10,108 nt of DNA, taken from positions 1 to 10,108 of the forward strand of contig CAMPIC010000057.1 of the NCBI GenBank assembly GCA_946886185.1, read 5' to 3'. Below the pieces are notes generated by a model. It made no database searches. It was not told the origin of the DNA and worked only from the letters and a program-made list of their open reading frames with translations. Source of the stretch: an uncultured bacterium. Lineage in GTDB: Bacteria; Eisenbacteria; RBG-16-71-46; CAIMUX01. Shown in pieces: positions 1-6,215 of the stretch (positions are counted from its first letter, which is position 1; every line of letters begins with the position of its first letter). Both the position numbers and the translations under genes were made by a program.

Positions 1-1
1 C

Positions 2-1480
2 AGCGAGGAGCTGCGGAAGGACCTCACGATCCACTTCGTCACGAGCGTGGACGAAGTGCTCCTCGTCCGCTCTCTCGGTCCCGGCGGGGGGAAGTGGATC
101 GGGTATTTCATCGATCGCTCCAATCGGCCCGAACGGATCGATCTGCTGGACTGGCCTTCCGAGCTCCCGGCCACTTCCGGGGAGACGAGCGAAGATGCCC
201 GCGGCGTGGAAGGCGCCCCGCGCTCCGATCCCGCCCGCTATTCGGTGGTGCTGCGGCTTCCGGAGAGCGGCGGAGAAGCGGAGACGACGCCGATCGGATA
301 CCTCTGTCTCAAAGGCGTGGCCGCGACCGATGAGGATTGGTCTCCCCAAGAGCTGGGCAGGCGTGTCGCGGGCATGCTGCAAACCTTGCAGCATCGGGAA
401 GAGCTCGAGCGCGCGGACCGTTTCCGACGGCAGCTCCTCGATGCGATGCAGGACGGATTGATCGCGCTCGACCTCGAAGGAAAGATCACCGAGGCGAACG
501 CGGGAGCGGCGCGCCTCCTCGACGCTTCTCCCTTGCGCGGACTCACCCTGGAAGCCTTGCCGCCCGAGCTCGGCACGCTCGTCTCCCATCTGCGGCAGGC
601 ATTGCGGCGCCGCACCCCGACCACACGCGAGGTCAGCCTGGTGCGCGAAGGGCGACGGATCCATCTCAACGTCGGTACCTCGGAGCTCTTCGATCGCCAT
701 GGGCAGTTCCGCGGAATCGTGGTCAACCTCGGCGATCTTTCGCAGATCCGGCGCATGGAAGAAGAGATCGATCGACTCGATCGACTGGCCGCTCTCGGCC
801 GATTCGCCGCGGGTGTCGCGCATGAGGTGCGCAATCCGCTCGCCGGGATCGGCGCCGGAGTGGAATATCTGTCGCGCCGCTTCGATCCGGATGCGCCGGA
901 GCAGCAGGATGTGCAGTTCGTCCTGGGCGAGGTGCAGCGCCTCAACCACATCGTCTCCGACCTGCTCGATTACACCCAACCGAGGCCGCTCGATCTGCGG
1001 CCGGTTCGCGTGGAAGACCTCGTCCAGAAAGTGCGCAGCGCTCTGGGTCCGTTCGCGCGCGAGCGCGATGTGCGCCTGGAGACGAATGGTGGCGGTGCGG
1101 TGCTCGAGGTGGACAGCGCCCGCCTCGAACAGGTTCTGCTCAACCTGGTGCGAAACGCCATCGAGGCCACGCCTCCCGGAAGCCGCGTCGACCTGACCTG
1201 GGACCGCAGCCACGCCAATCAACCCTTCCGCTTCGTGATCGAGGACGACGGTCCCGGCCTCAGCGAGGAAGCGATCCGCCGCGCCTTCGAACCGTTCTTC
1301 ACCACCAAAGGAAATGGGACCGGACTCGGGCTCTATCTCTCGCACGCCATCGTGGAACAGCACCGTGGGCGCCTGATCCTGGGCAATCGTCCCGGAAGAG
1401 GGGCCTCGATTGCGATCGAGCTCCCGGAATCCGAACCGGAAAGGATGCACGAGAATGCCGTCCTCCATCTTGATCATTGA
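2..1480 (+). CDS. Sensor histidine kinase (GAF-like, PAS, HisKA, HATPase_c), 5' end cut by the window edge
   Basis: Membrane or cytoplasmic sensor kinase that should autophosphorylate on histidine and pass the phosphate to the regulator encoded next to it. The frame is open from base 2 (492 codons visible). A GTG at 47 could serve as a start but has no ribosome binding site and would cut into a GAF-like segment (codons 1-135), so the gene almost certainly begins upstream. A PAS-like domain follows (codons about 140-250). The H-box AHEVRNPL has its phospho-acceptor His codon at 821-823. The ATP lid has N-box NLVRNAIEA (Asn codon 1154-1156), G1 motif EDDGPGL (codons 414-420), FEPFFTTK and G2 motif GTGLGL (439-444). 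No transmembrane segment is visible in this part, so the signal is probably sensed by the GAF/PAS region unless an upstream part adds a membrane domain. It resembles NtrB/AtoS-type kinases. The last 26 nt overlap the regulator gene, implying co-translation. Confidence 0.95.
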   Translation, partial: SEELRKDLTIHFVTSVDEVLLVRSLGPGGGKWIGYFIDRSNRPERIDLLDWPSELPATSGETSEDARGVEGAPRSDPARYSVVLRLPESGGEAETTPIGYLCLKGVAATDEDWSPQELGRRVAGMLQTLQHREELERADRFRRQLLDAMQDGLIALDLEGKITEANAGAARLLDASPLRGLTLEALPPELGTLVSHLRQALRRRTPTTREVSLVREGRRIHLNVGTSELFDRHGQFRGIVVNLGDLSQIRRMEEEIDRLDRLAALGRFAAGVAHEVRNPLAGIGAGVEYLSRRFDPDAPEQQDVQFVLGEVQRLNHIVSDLLDYTQPRPLDLRPVRVEDLVQKVRSALGPFARERDVRLETNGGGAVLEVDSARLEQVLLNLVRNAIEATPPGSRVDLTWDRSHANQPFRFVIEDDGPGLSEEAIRRAFEPFFTTKGNGTGLGLYLSHAIVEQHRGRLILGNRPGRGASIAIELPESEPERMHENAVLHLDH

Positions 1481-2879
1481 CGACCAGGAATCGCTCCGGC
1501 ATTTCCTGGAGCGGGCCATGGCCGACGCCGGTCACGACGTGCGCAGCGCGGGGACGGGACAGGATGCATTGCGCCTTTTCCACGAGCAGGCTCCCGACCT
1601 CGTTCTCACCGACCTCAAGCTGCCCGACATCTCCGGGATCGAGCTCCTGACTCGATTCAAGTCGGAAACTCCGGAGATGCCAGTGATCCTGATGACCGCC
1701 TTCGGAGAAATCCGCAATGCGGTCGAGGCGATGAAGCAGGGCGCATACGACTACCTGACCAAGCCGGTCAATCTCGAGCAGGTTACCCTGGTGGTCGACA
1801 AAGCGCTGGAATCCGCCCGAATGTGGCGCGAGCTCGAACACCATCGGCGCCAGGAGCGGGAGCGCTTCTTCCGTGAGTTCGTGCGTGGAACGGCCCCCTC
1901 GATCCTGCAGGTGTACGACACGGTCGAGAAAGTAGCGGGAAGCGAAACCACCACCGTTCTGATCACCGGAGAGAGCGGAACCGGCAAGCAGGTCGTGGCC
2001 AAGCTGCTCCACGCGCAATCCCCGCGCGCGGACAAGCCGTTCCTGGAGATCAACTGCGCCGCGATTCCGAGCGAGCTTTTGGAGAGCGAGCTCTTCGGAC
2101 ACGAGCGCGGCGCGTTCACCGATGCGCGCACCCAGAAGCAGGGGCTCATGGAGATGGCCGACGGCGGCACTCTCTTTCTGGACGAAGTGGGGGAGATGTC
2201 CCTCACGCTCCAGGCCAAGCTCCTCACCGTCCTCGAGAACCGCAGCTTCCGCCGGGTGGGCGGGACGCGAGATATCAAGGTGTCGGTGCGGATCGTGGGC
2301 GCGACCAATCAAGATCTGGAAGAGCTGGTGCGCAAAGGCGCGTTCCGTGAAGACCTCTATTACCGGCTCATGGTGGTGCCGGTGCGGATGCCGGCGCTGC
2401 GCGAGCGCCGCGAGGACATCCCCCTCCTGGCGCGGCAATTCATCCTCGAGTTCGCCAAGAGCTTCCACAAAGGATTCCGCAGGATCGCCCCCGAGGCGGA
2501 GCGGAAGATGGTGGAGTACCCCTGGCCGGGCAACATCCGCGAGCTCCGCAACGTTTGCGAGCGGACCGTTCTGCTGGAGGACGGCGAAACGGTGGAAGCG
2601 CATCATCTCCGATTGAGCAAAGCGGCGGGCAACGCGAGCGGCGACGTCCTGGAAGGATTGCACCGCATCCTGGTGGAGGGGATGGTGGGAGCGGAGGGCA
2701 TCCCGTTCGAAGAGCTGCTCGGAGAAGTCGAGCGCGGGCTCATCATCCGCACGGCGGAAGCGGCCGGCTGGAACCAGAGCCGGACCGCGGAGCTGCTCCA
2801 CATCAAGCGGGACAAGCTGCGGTATCGGATGAAGCTGCACGGCCTGCACGAGGCCGCGGTAGTTCCGCGAGGCGAATGA
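1455..2879 (+). CDS. NtrC-family sigma54-dependent response regulator
   Basis: Transcription activator of 474 aa that should drive sigma54-RNA polymerase promoters after phosphorylation by the upstream kinase. The receiver domain (residues 1-120) has acidic pair D9-D10, phospho-acceptor D53, T81 and K103. The AAA+ domain (about 145-370) has Walker A GESGTGKQ (172-179), Walker B LFLDE (240-244), sensor I ATN (283-285) and the arginine-finger region FREDLYYRL (297-305). The C-terminus carries a Fis-type helix-turn-helix (about 430-468, NQSRTAELLHIKRDKLRYRM). The sigma54-contact loop reads GAFTDA (219-224) rather than GAFTGA. The ATG at 1455 was chosen because the receiver fold begins at once (MPSSILIIDDQE) and a purine-rich GGAAAGGA lies at 1438-1445; the frame is open further upstream but only inside the kinase gene. 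The target genes are unknown, and I found no convincing -24/-12 promoter in the window. Confidence 0.96.
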   Translation: MPSSILIIDDQESLRHFLERAMADAGHDVRSAGTGQDALRLFHEQAPDLVLTDLKLPDISGIELLTRFKSETPEMPVILMTAFGEIRNAVEAMKQGAYDYLTKPVNLEQVTLVVDKALESARMWRELEHHRRQERERFFREFVRGTAPSILQVYDTVEKVAGSETTTVLITGESGTGKQVVAKLLHAQSPRADKPFLEINCAAIPSELLESELFGHERGAFTDARTQKQGLMEMADGGTLFLDEVGEMSLTLQAKLLTVLENRSFRRVGGTRDIKVSVRIVGATNQDLEELVRKGAFREDLYYRLMVVPVRMPALRERREDIPLLARQFILEFAKSFHKGFRRIAPEAERKMVEYPWPGNIRELRNVCERTVLLEDGETVEAHHLRLSKAAGNASGDVLEGLHRILVEGMVGAEGIPFEELLGEVERGLIIRTAEAAGWNQSRTAELLHIKRDKLRYRMKLHGLHEAAVVPRGE

Positions 2880-2900
2880 CCGGGACCGCCTCGGGCGCGC

Positions 2901-2906
2901 TATACT
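2901..2906 (+). promoter_or_regulatory. Candidate -10 box (TATACT) for lptE, probably leaderless
   Basis: TATACT matches TATAAT at five of six positions and stands out in GC-rich sequence in the 34-nt gap after the regulator gene. It ends 7 nt before the lptE ATG at 2914, so transcription would begin at about 2912-2914, on or next to the start codon. No Shine-Dalgarno sequence lies between. The -35 region is weak (ATGACC at 2876-2881, 19-nt spacer). The promoter role is inferred. Confidence 0.5.
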
Positions 2907-2913
2907 GCGCCCG

Positions 2914-3480
2914 ATGCCCCGGACTCACCGCCATCCTGCCCTCGGCGCGCGCCACGATCGCGCATGCGCCAGCGCATTTCGTCCACGCTGGTTCGCGGTC
3001 ATTTTTATCGGAGGCGCAGCGATCGGCGCAGGCTGCTATTCGTTTTCCGGGTCGAATCTTCCTTCCTACATCAAGACCGTCGTCGTGCCCACGATCGAAA
3101 ACGAAACGCTCGAACCCGGGATCGAGCAAGAGGTCACCATCGGGCTCACCGAGGAGTTCGTGGAGGACGGCCGGCTGAAGCTCGGCACCACGAGCACCGC
3201 GGATGCGCGGCTGGATGCCCGCCTCACCCAGTACGAGAACAAGGTGAACAACTACTCCGCCAGCCAGCAGCCCCTCGACTACATCCTGGTCGTGAGCCTC
3301 GAGGTGCAGCTGCGCGACATGGTGAAGAATCGCGAACTGTGGTCGGATGACCGGCTCACCGCCACCGCGGTGTATGTTCCGGGGGGAGCGAGCGGACTGA
3401 CCACGGAGCGTGAAGCGCGCCAGCAAGTGATCCAGGAAATCGCGCGCGATGTGGTGACCCGGACGTTGGAGCAGTGGTAG
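2914..3480 (+). CDS. lptE: LPS-assembly outer-membrane lipoprotein LptE
   Basis: LptE-type lipoprotein of 188 aa. LptE plugs the LptD barrel at the outer membrane and helps place lipopolysaccharide on the cell surface. The N-terminus is basic (about residues 1-27), followed by a hydrophobic stretch WFAVIFIGGAAIGAGC whose Cys41 is the likely lipidation site; the -3 position is Gly, which is unusual for a lipobox. The mature start GCYSFSG is typical of the family, followed by SYIKTVVVPTIENET and an alternating strand/helix pattern with a C-terminal helix (EIARDVVTRTLEQW). Length fits the family. ATG 2914 is the only ATG, GTG or TTG in frame before the signal sequence; it has no ribosome binding site but has a -10 box 7 nt upstream. 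The gene lies 34 nt after the regulator and 37 nt before holA, the lptE-holA order known from Proteobacteria. Confidence 0.88.
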   Translation: MPRTHRHPALGARHDRACASAFRPRWFAVIFIGGAAIGAGCYSFSGSNLPSYIKTVVVPTIENETLEPGIEQEVTIGLTEEFVEDGRLKLGTTSTADARLDARLTQYENKVNNYSASQQPLDYILVVSLEVQLRDMVKNRELWSDDRLTATAVYVPGGASGLTTEREARQQVIQEIARDVVTRTLEQW

Positions 3481-3517
3481 CGGCCAGCAGGCGCGCGAGG
3501 AAGCGAACGGAGGAGGA

Positions 3518-4519
3518 GTGGCGAAAGTACTGCGATACGCCGACTGGACGGCGGCGATTGCCAAGAATGGGCCAGCCACCGCCTATCTCTTCGTCGGACC
3601 GGAGAGCCTGCTGCGCGATCAGGCGACCCTCGAGCTGCGCGATGCGCTGACCGCGAACGGCTCGCCTCCTCCGATCGAGCGATTCCAGGGAGGCGAAACT
3701 CCGCTCGCTCAGGTCATGACCGCGTTCTCCATCGTGGGATTCTTCGCTCCGCGCCGACTGGTGGTGGTCTCCTCGATCGAGAAATACGGGCGCGTCTCCG
3801 CCGCCGAGCGGGATGAGCTGATCCGGACCGTGCGGGATGCCGATCCCGGTTCCAGCCTGGTGATGGTGTCGGAGCTGCCGCTCTGGGAATTCCAGCGGAA
3901 GAACGCGTTCTGCGAGGCGCTGGCCTCGAATCTGACCACGGTCGAGTTCGCGCATCCTCGCCCCGCCGAGGCGATGCGGTGGATCCAGGGGGAATGCACA
4001 AGGCGCACACTCCTCCTCGACCCGGCCGCCGGGGAGCTCCTGGTGGAGAAGATCGGAACCAGTCTCCAGGAGCTGGCGCGAGAGCTCGAGAAGCTTTCCC
4101 TCTGGGCGGAGCCGGGAGAACGGATCACCGCGGAGCGCCTGCGCGAGCTCATGCGGCAAGGCTTCCTCGGAAACATGTCCGACCTCCTGGATGCGGTCCT
4201 GCGCGGCAGCTCCGATTCGGTCCGCCAATGGATCGGCTTGGGAGGAACCGAACCGGTGCTCCGGGTTGTCTGGCTCCTGCAGCAGCGCGCGCGTGAACAG
4301 CTCGCCCGGGGCGGAGCCGGCGCGGAGCGTCTGGAGGCGGTCATCCACGGAGCGTACGCGCTCGAAAAAGGGATCAAGAGCGGCCAATTGCCGAGCTCGG
4401 CGGAGGAAACAGCGCTGGAGTGCCTGTTGGTGAATGCGCAGGCGCCGTCCCGCAAGACCGAGCCGCCGCGGGCCGCGGGTCGCGGCGCCCAGCAGCGTGC
4501 GCCCTCGCGGAAGCGGTAG
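3518..4519 (+). CDS. holA: DNA polymerase III, delta subunit
   Basis: Clamp-loader delta subunit of 333 aa, which opens the beta sliding clamp during DNA replication in the cytoplasm. The N-terminal part (residues about 15-140) shows the family pattern PATAYLFVGPESLLRDQA, then FFAPRRLVVVSSIEKY and LVMVSELP, without a functional Walker A, as expected for delta. A middle region (LLVEKIGTSLQELARELEKL, then ITAERLRELMRQG) and a helical C-terminal collar (PVLRVVWLLQQRAREQL) follow. The last 25 residues are a basic, low-complexity tail (ending APSRKR). The start is GTG at 3518; GGAGG at 3509-3513 lies 4 nt upstream within a longer GGAGGAGGAG run. Length agrees with the usual 330-345 aa. It sits just after lptE and may be transcribed with it. 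Confidence 0.9.
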   Translation: MAKVLRYADWTAAIAKNGPATAYLFVGPESLLRDQATLELRDALTANGSPPPIERFQGGETPLAQVMTAFSIVGFFAPRRLVVVSSIEKYGRVSAAERDELIRTVRDADPGSSLVMVSELPLWEFQRKNAFCEALASNLTTVEFAHPRPAEAMRWIQGECTRRTLLLDPAAGELLVEKIGTSLQELARELEKLSLWAEPGERITAERLRELMRQGFLGNMSDLLDAVLRGSSDSVRQWIGLGGTEPVLRVVWLLQQRAREQLARGGAGAERLEAVIHGAYALEKGIKSGQLPSSAEETALECLLVNAQAPSRKTEPPRAAGRGAQQRAPSRKR

Positions 4520-4522
4520 GCG

Positions 4523-4650
4523 GCGAGCAGCCCATGTTTGCGGGCGAGCAGCCCATGATTCGCGGGCGAGCAGCCCATGTTTGCGGGCGAGCAGCCCATG
4601 TTTGCGGGCGAGCAGCCCATGATTCGCGGGCGAGACGCCCATGTTTGCAA
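4523..4650 (+). repeat. Hierarchical tandem repeat: six 21/22-bp units forming a 64-bp duplication
   Basis: Six head-to-tail units fill almost the whole gap between holA and the thioredoxin-like gene. Each starts GCGAGCAGCCCATG and ends either TTTGCGG (type A, 21 bp) or ATTCGCGG (type B, 22 bp). Units lie at 4523, 4544, 4566, 4587, 4608 and 4630, in the order A-B-A-A-B-A'. Thus 4523-4586 and 4587-4650 are two copies of one 64-bp A-B-A block, differing at only four positions, all in the last unit. The 64-bp period is not a multiple of three and the array shifts frame, so it is not a coding repeat. Every junction can form a GGGC-GAGCA-GCCC hairpin in RNA. There is no spacer sequence, so this is not a CRISPR array. 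Confidence 0.95.
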
Positions 4651-4670
4651 AGGAGCGTCGAGGAGGATCG

Positions 4671-5501
4671 ATGTCAGGAAGGTTCCTTGGGAAGGCTGTC
4701 TTGGCCGGCCTGGGCGCACTCGTCGCGCTCACTCCGGCGGCAGCGAATGCGGACGAGATCGATTGGGCGCCCAGTTTCGAGGCGGCCATGGAGCGCGCCC
4801 GCGCCGAAGACAAGTTCGTCATGGTCGATTTCTACACGACCTGGTGCCACTGGTGTCGTGTCCTGGATCAGAAGACCTATTCCGTGCCCGAGGTTCAAGC
4901 GCTCAGCGAGCGCGTCGTATCGGTCAAGGTCGACGCCGACAAGCGGAAGGAAATCGCCGCCGCGTACGGAGTCACTGGATTTCCCACCATCGCCTTCCTC
5001 AATCCCGATGGCGAGGTCCGCAAGAGCCTGCGCGGATTCCAGCCGCCGGATAAGTTCATCCCCCTCATGACGCAGATCATCGACACCCGCAGCCAGCAAT
5101 ACAGCCTTTCGGACCGGGCGGAACAGGATCCTGCCGCGCGCATCGAGTACGCGCAGGTTCTCGCCCTGGGCGGCGATCATGCCAAAGCCGTGGAGCAGAT
5201 CGATCTGGTCCTGCCTTCGCTGGACGAAGCAGATCGGAAAGAGCTGCAGCTCGATCGCCTCATCTACCTCGTCCTCGCGGGCGGCGAGCTCGAACCGGTC
5301 CGTTCCTCGCTCGACGAATGGATGGACGACAACGAGGACCACGAGCGGCGCTGGGAAGCGGCCTATTACCTCGCCCGGATCGACGCGCAGGCGGGCCGGG
5401 CCAAAGAGGCGCGCAAGCTTTTCGAGTCCGTGATGAAGAAGGCTCCGGGCCGCTGGTTCGCCATGGATGCCGAGCGCAGGCTCCAGGAGCTCGCGAGCTG
5501 A
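4671..5501 (+). CDS. Exported thioredoxin-fold protein with TPR-like C-terminal half
   Basis: Predicted periplasmic thiol-disulfide protein of 276 aa. The signal peptide covers residues 1-27 (basic start MSGRFLGK, hydrophobic core, cleavage after AANA before DEI). The thioredoxin domain (about 32-140) has the active site WCHWC (Cys59 and Cys62) and the cis-proline in GFPT (Pro105), then the strand AFLNPDGEV. This pattern matches the thioredoxin_7/DsbD-C-like group; CHWC rather than CGPC makes classical cytosolic thioredoxin unlikely. Residues about 150-276 are helical with TPR-like spacing (ARIEYAQVLALGGDHAKAVEQ; AAYYLARIDAQAGRAKEARKLFESVMKKAP) and probably bind a partner. ATG 4671 is preferred: AGGAGG at 4661-4666 lies 4 nt before it and it gives a clean signal peptide. 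An in-frame ATG at 4641, inside the last repeat unit, would add ten residues and lacks a ribosome binding site. The redox partner and direction (oxidant, reductant or isomerase) cannot be told from sequence. Confidence 0.88.
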   Translation: MSGRFLGKAVLAGLGALVALTPAAANADEIDWAPSFEAAMERARAEDKFVMVDFYTTWCHWCRVLDQKTYSVPEVQALSERVVSVKVDADKRKEIAAAYGVTGFPTIAFLNPDGEVRKSLRGFQPPDKFIPLMTQIIDTRSQQYSLSDRAEQDPAARIEYAQVLALGGDHAKAVEQIDLVLPSLDEADRKELQLDRLIYLVLAGGELEPVRSSLDEWMDDNEDHERRWEAAYYLARIDAQAGRAKEARKLFESVMKKAPGRWFAMDAERRLQELAS

Positions 5502-5517
5502 ACGGACGAAATCGGGC

Positions 5518-5581
5518 AAAAAAGACCCAGGCTCCAAGGGCCGTAGCCGGGAGCCTGGGTGCCGGATGACTCCGGATTTTT
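5518..5581. terminator. Two-way intrinsic terminator after the thioredoxin-like gene
   Basis: A perfect 11-bp inverted repeat (ACCCAGGCTCC at 5525-5535, GGAGCCTGGGT at 5550-5560) begins 24 nt after the stop codon; its 14-nt loop can form an inner GGC/GCC stem. Six A residues at 5518-5523 become a U-run directly after the hairpin for leftward transcripts, a textbook intrinsic terminator. For rightward transcripts, a second small hairpin (CCGGA at 5562-5566, TCCGG at 5571-5575, loop TGAC) is followed by ATTTTT at 5576-5581. The element should therefore stop transcription from both sides; the leftward signal is the stronger one. Confidence 0.8.
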
Positions 5582-5610
5582 GGTCGCTAAACCCTACCGA
5601 GACGTCGTGC

Positions 5611-5802
5611 AAGAACCGCGCGGCGGTCACCTCTAATGTGGGACCGGGTCGATTCAGGACTTCTCACGATGGCCCCAGTTGGGGTTTCCGGTCGAAAGCG
5701 AGTCGTTGCGTGACCAAGTCGTGGGAGGCAATCGCCTTCGACATGATCCACGGGTCAACCGCTGTGCCCGCGTGGGCGGCGCAAGACTTCCGCGTCTGCG
5801 CG
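5611..5802. other. Inverted-repeat-rich gene-free segment, candidate structured RNA
   Basis: No frame here looks like a real protein. The segment has many nested complementary stretches: GACCGG 5642-5647 with CCGGTC 5688-5693, enclosing CCCC-AGTT-GGGG at 5673-5684; TGACC 5711-5715 with GGTCA 5753-5757, enclosing GGAGGC-AATC-GCCTTC at 5724-5739; GCGGT at 5623-5627 with ACCGC at 5758-5762, which would close the two arms into a junction; GCCC-GCGT-GGGC at 5766-5777; and GCGC/AGAC with GTCT/GCGC at 5780-5800. Random GC-rich DNA also forms stems, so an RNA role is inference. It does not match tmRNA, RNase P RNA or SRP RNA signatures that I know. A 6S-like RNA is possible but unproven, and the strand is undecided. 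Confidence 0.3.
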
Positions 5803-6149
5803 ATCCCCGAACCTCAACTCCTCGCAAAGGTTGTCCGGGTGACGAAACATGCGGAATTGCCCGGCGCACTGGAAATCAGCGTAGGGGCCGAGCGGGGAAG
5901 CGGCGATTCGCCACGGACAGCCGGCGCCGCACGGCGAAACGCACGATCAGGCCAGGAACCCGCATCCCCCGGCCGGTCCACGGCGGCAACGTTACATAAT
6001 GGTTCTTATGCGACATTCAACTGCAGAGAAGCCGTTCGGCCGGCGGTGACGGCGCCCGGGCTGGAAGCTCTTGAAAGGAGTCGCGCAGGCAAATCCTTTT
6101 GGTGTCGCACGCGGGACTGTGAGGCTCGGCACTCGTGCCCGGTGAAGGC
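5803..6149. other. Gene-free stretch with nothing recognisable
   Basis: Frames that remain open here have arginine- and serine-rich, low-complexity translations without domain patterns, and none has a good ribosome binding site. I see a lone CATAAT (5995-6000) without a matching -35 box, and an AAAGGA/TCCTTT inverted repeat (6074-6079 with 6094-6099). No transposase remnant, attachment site or tRNA is visible. It may be upstream regulatory DNA or eroded sequence. Confidence 0.6.
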
Positions 6150-6177
6150 TTGACATCGAGTTCCACCTGATCAGTAT
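6150..6177 (+). promoter_or_regulatory. Candidate sigma70-type promoter for the 6236-9903 operon
   Basis: A perfect TTGACA at 6150-6155 is followed after 16 nt by CAGTAT at 6172-6177, a weak -10 match (three of six). It would give an untranslated leader of about 50 nt before the ATG at 6236. The -35 match and position are good; the poor -10 keeps this tentative. Confidence 0.4.
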
Positions 6178-6195
6178 GGGAAAGCATATTTCGTT

Positions 6196-6215
6196 CGGGC
6201 GTACTTCGGCGCCCG
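6196..6215 (+). promoter_or_regulatory. Leader hairpin upstream of the ribosome binding site
   Basis: CGGGCG (6196-6201) and CGCCCG (6210-6215) form a perfect 6-bp GC stem with an 8-nt loop (TACTTCGG). It ends 10 nt before the GGAGG at 6226-6230, within the likely leader of the operon mRNA. It could affect translation or mRNA stability; it has no U-run, so it is not a terminator. Confidence 0.4.

Noticed and set aside
47..49. GTG as the true start of the histidine kinase
   Set aside because: There is no ribosome binding site and the frame stays open to the window edge with sensible protein sequence before it.
1299..2849. A 516-codon open frame on the minus strand opposite the response regulator
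   Set aside because: The plus strand has complete receiver, AAA+ and HTH motifs; the opposite frame stays open because of G/C-biased third positions, and its translation is His/Leu/Arg-rich without domains.
4523..4650. CRISPR array
   Set aside because: The units are directly adjacent with no unique spacers, and no cas genes are present.
3356..4822. A 488-codon minus-strand open frame spanning holA and the repeat array, with a repeating HGLLARK motif
   Set aside because: It lies opposite holA and crosses into the thioredoxin-like gene; the repeated peptide only reflects the 21-bp DNA repeat, which breaks frame at each 22-bp unit.
5467..6153. A 228-codon plus-strand open frame through the terminator and the gene-free gap
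   Set aside because: It starts inside the thioredoxin-like gene, runs through a terminator hairpin, lacks a ribosome binding site and has a composition unlike a protein.
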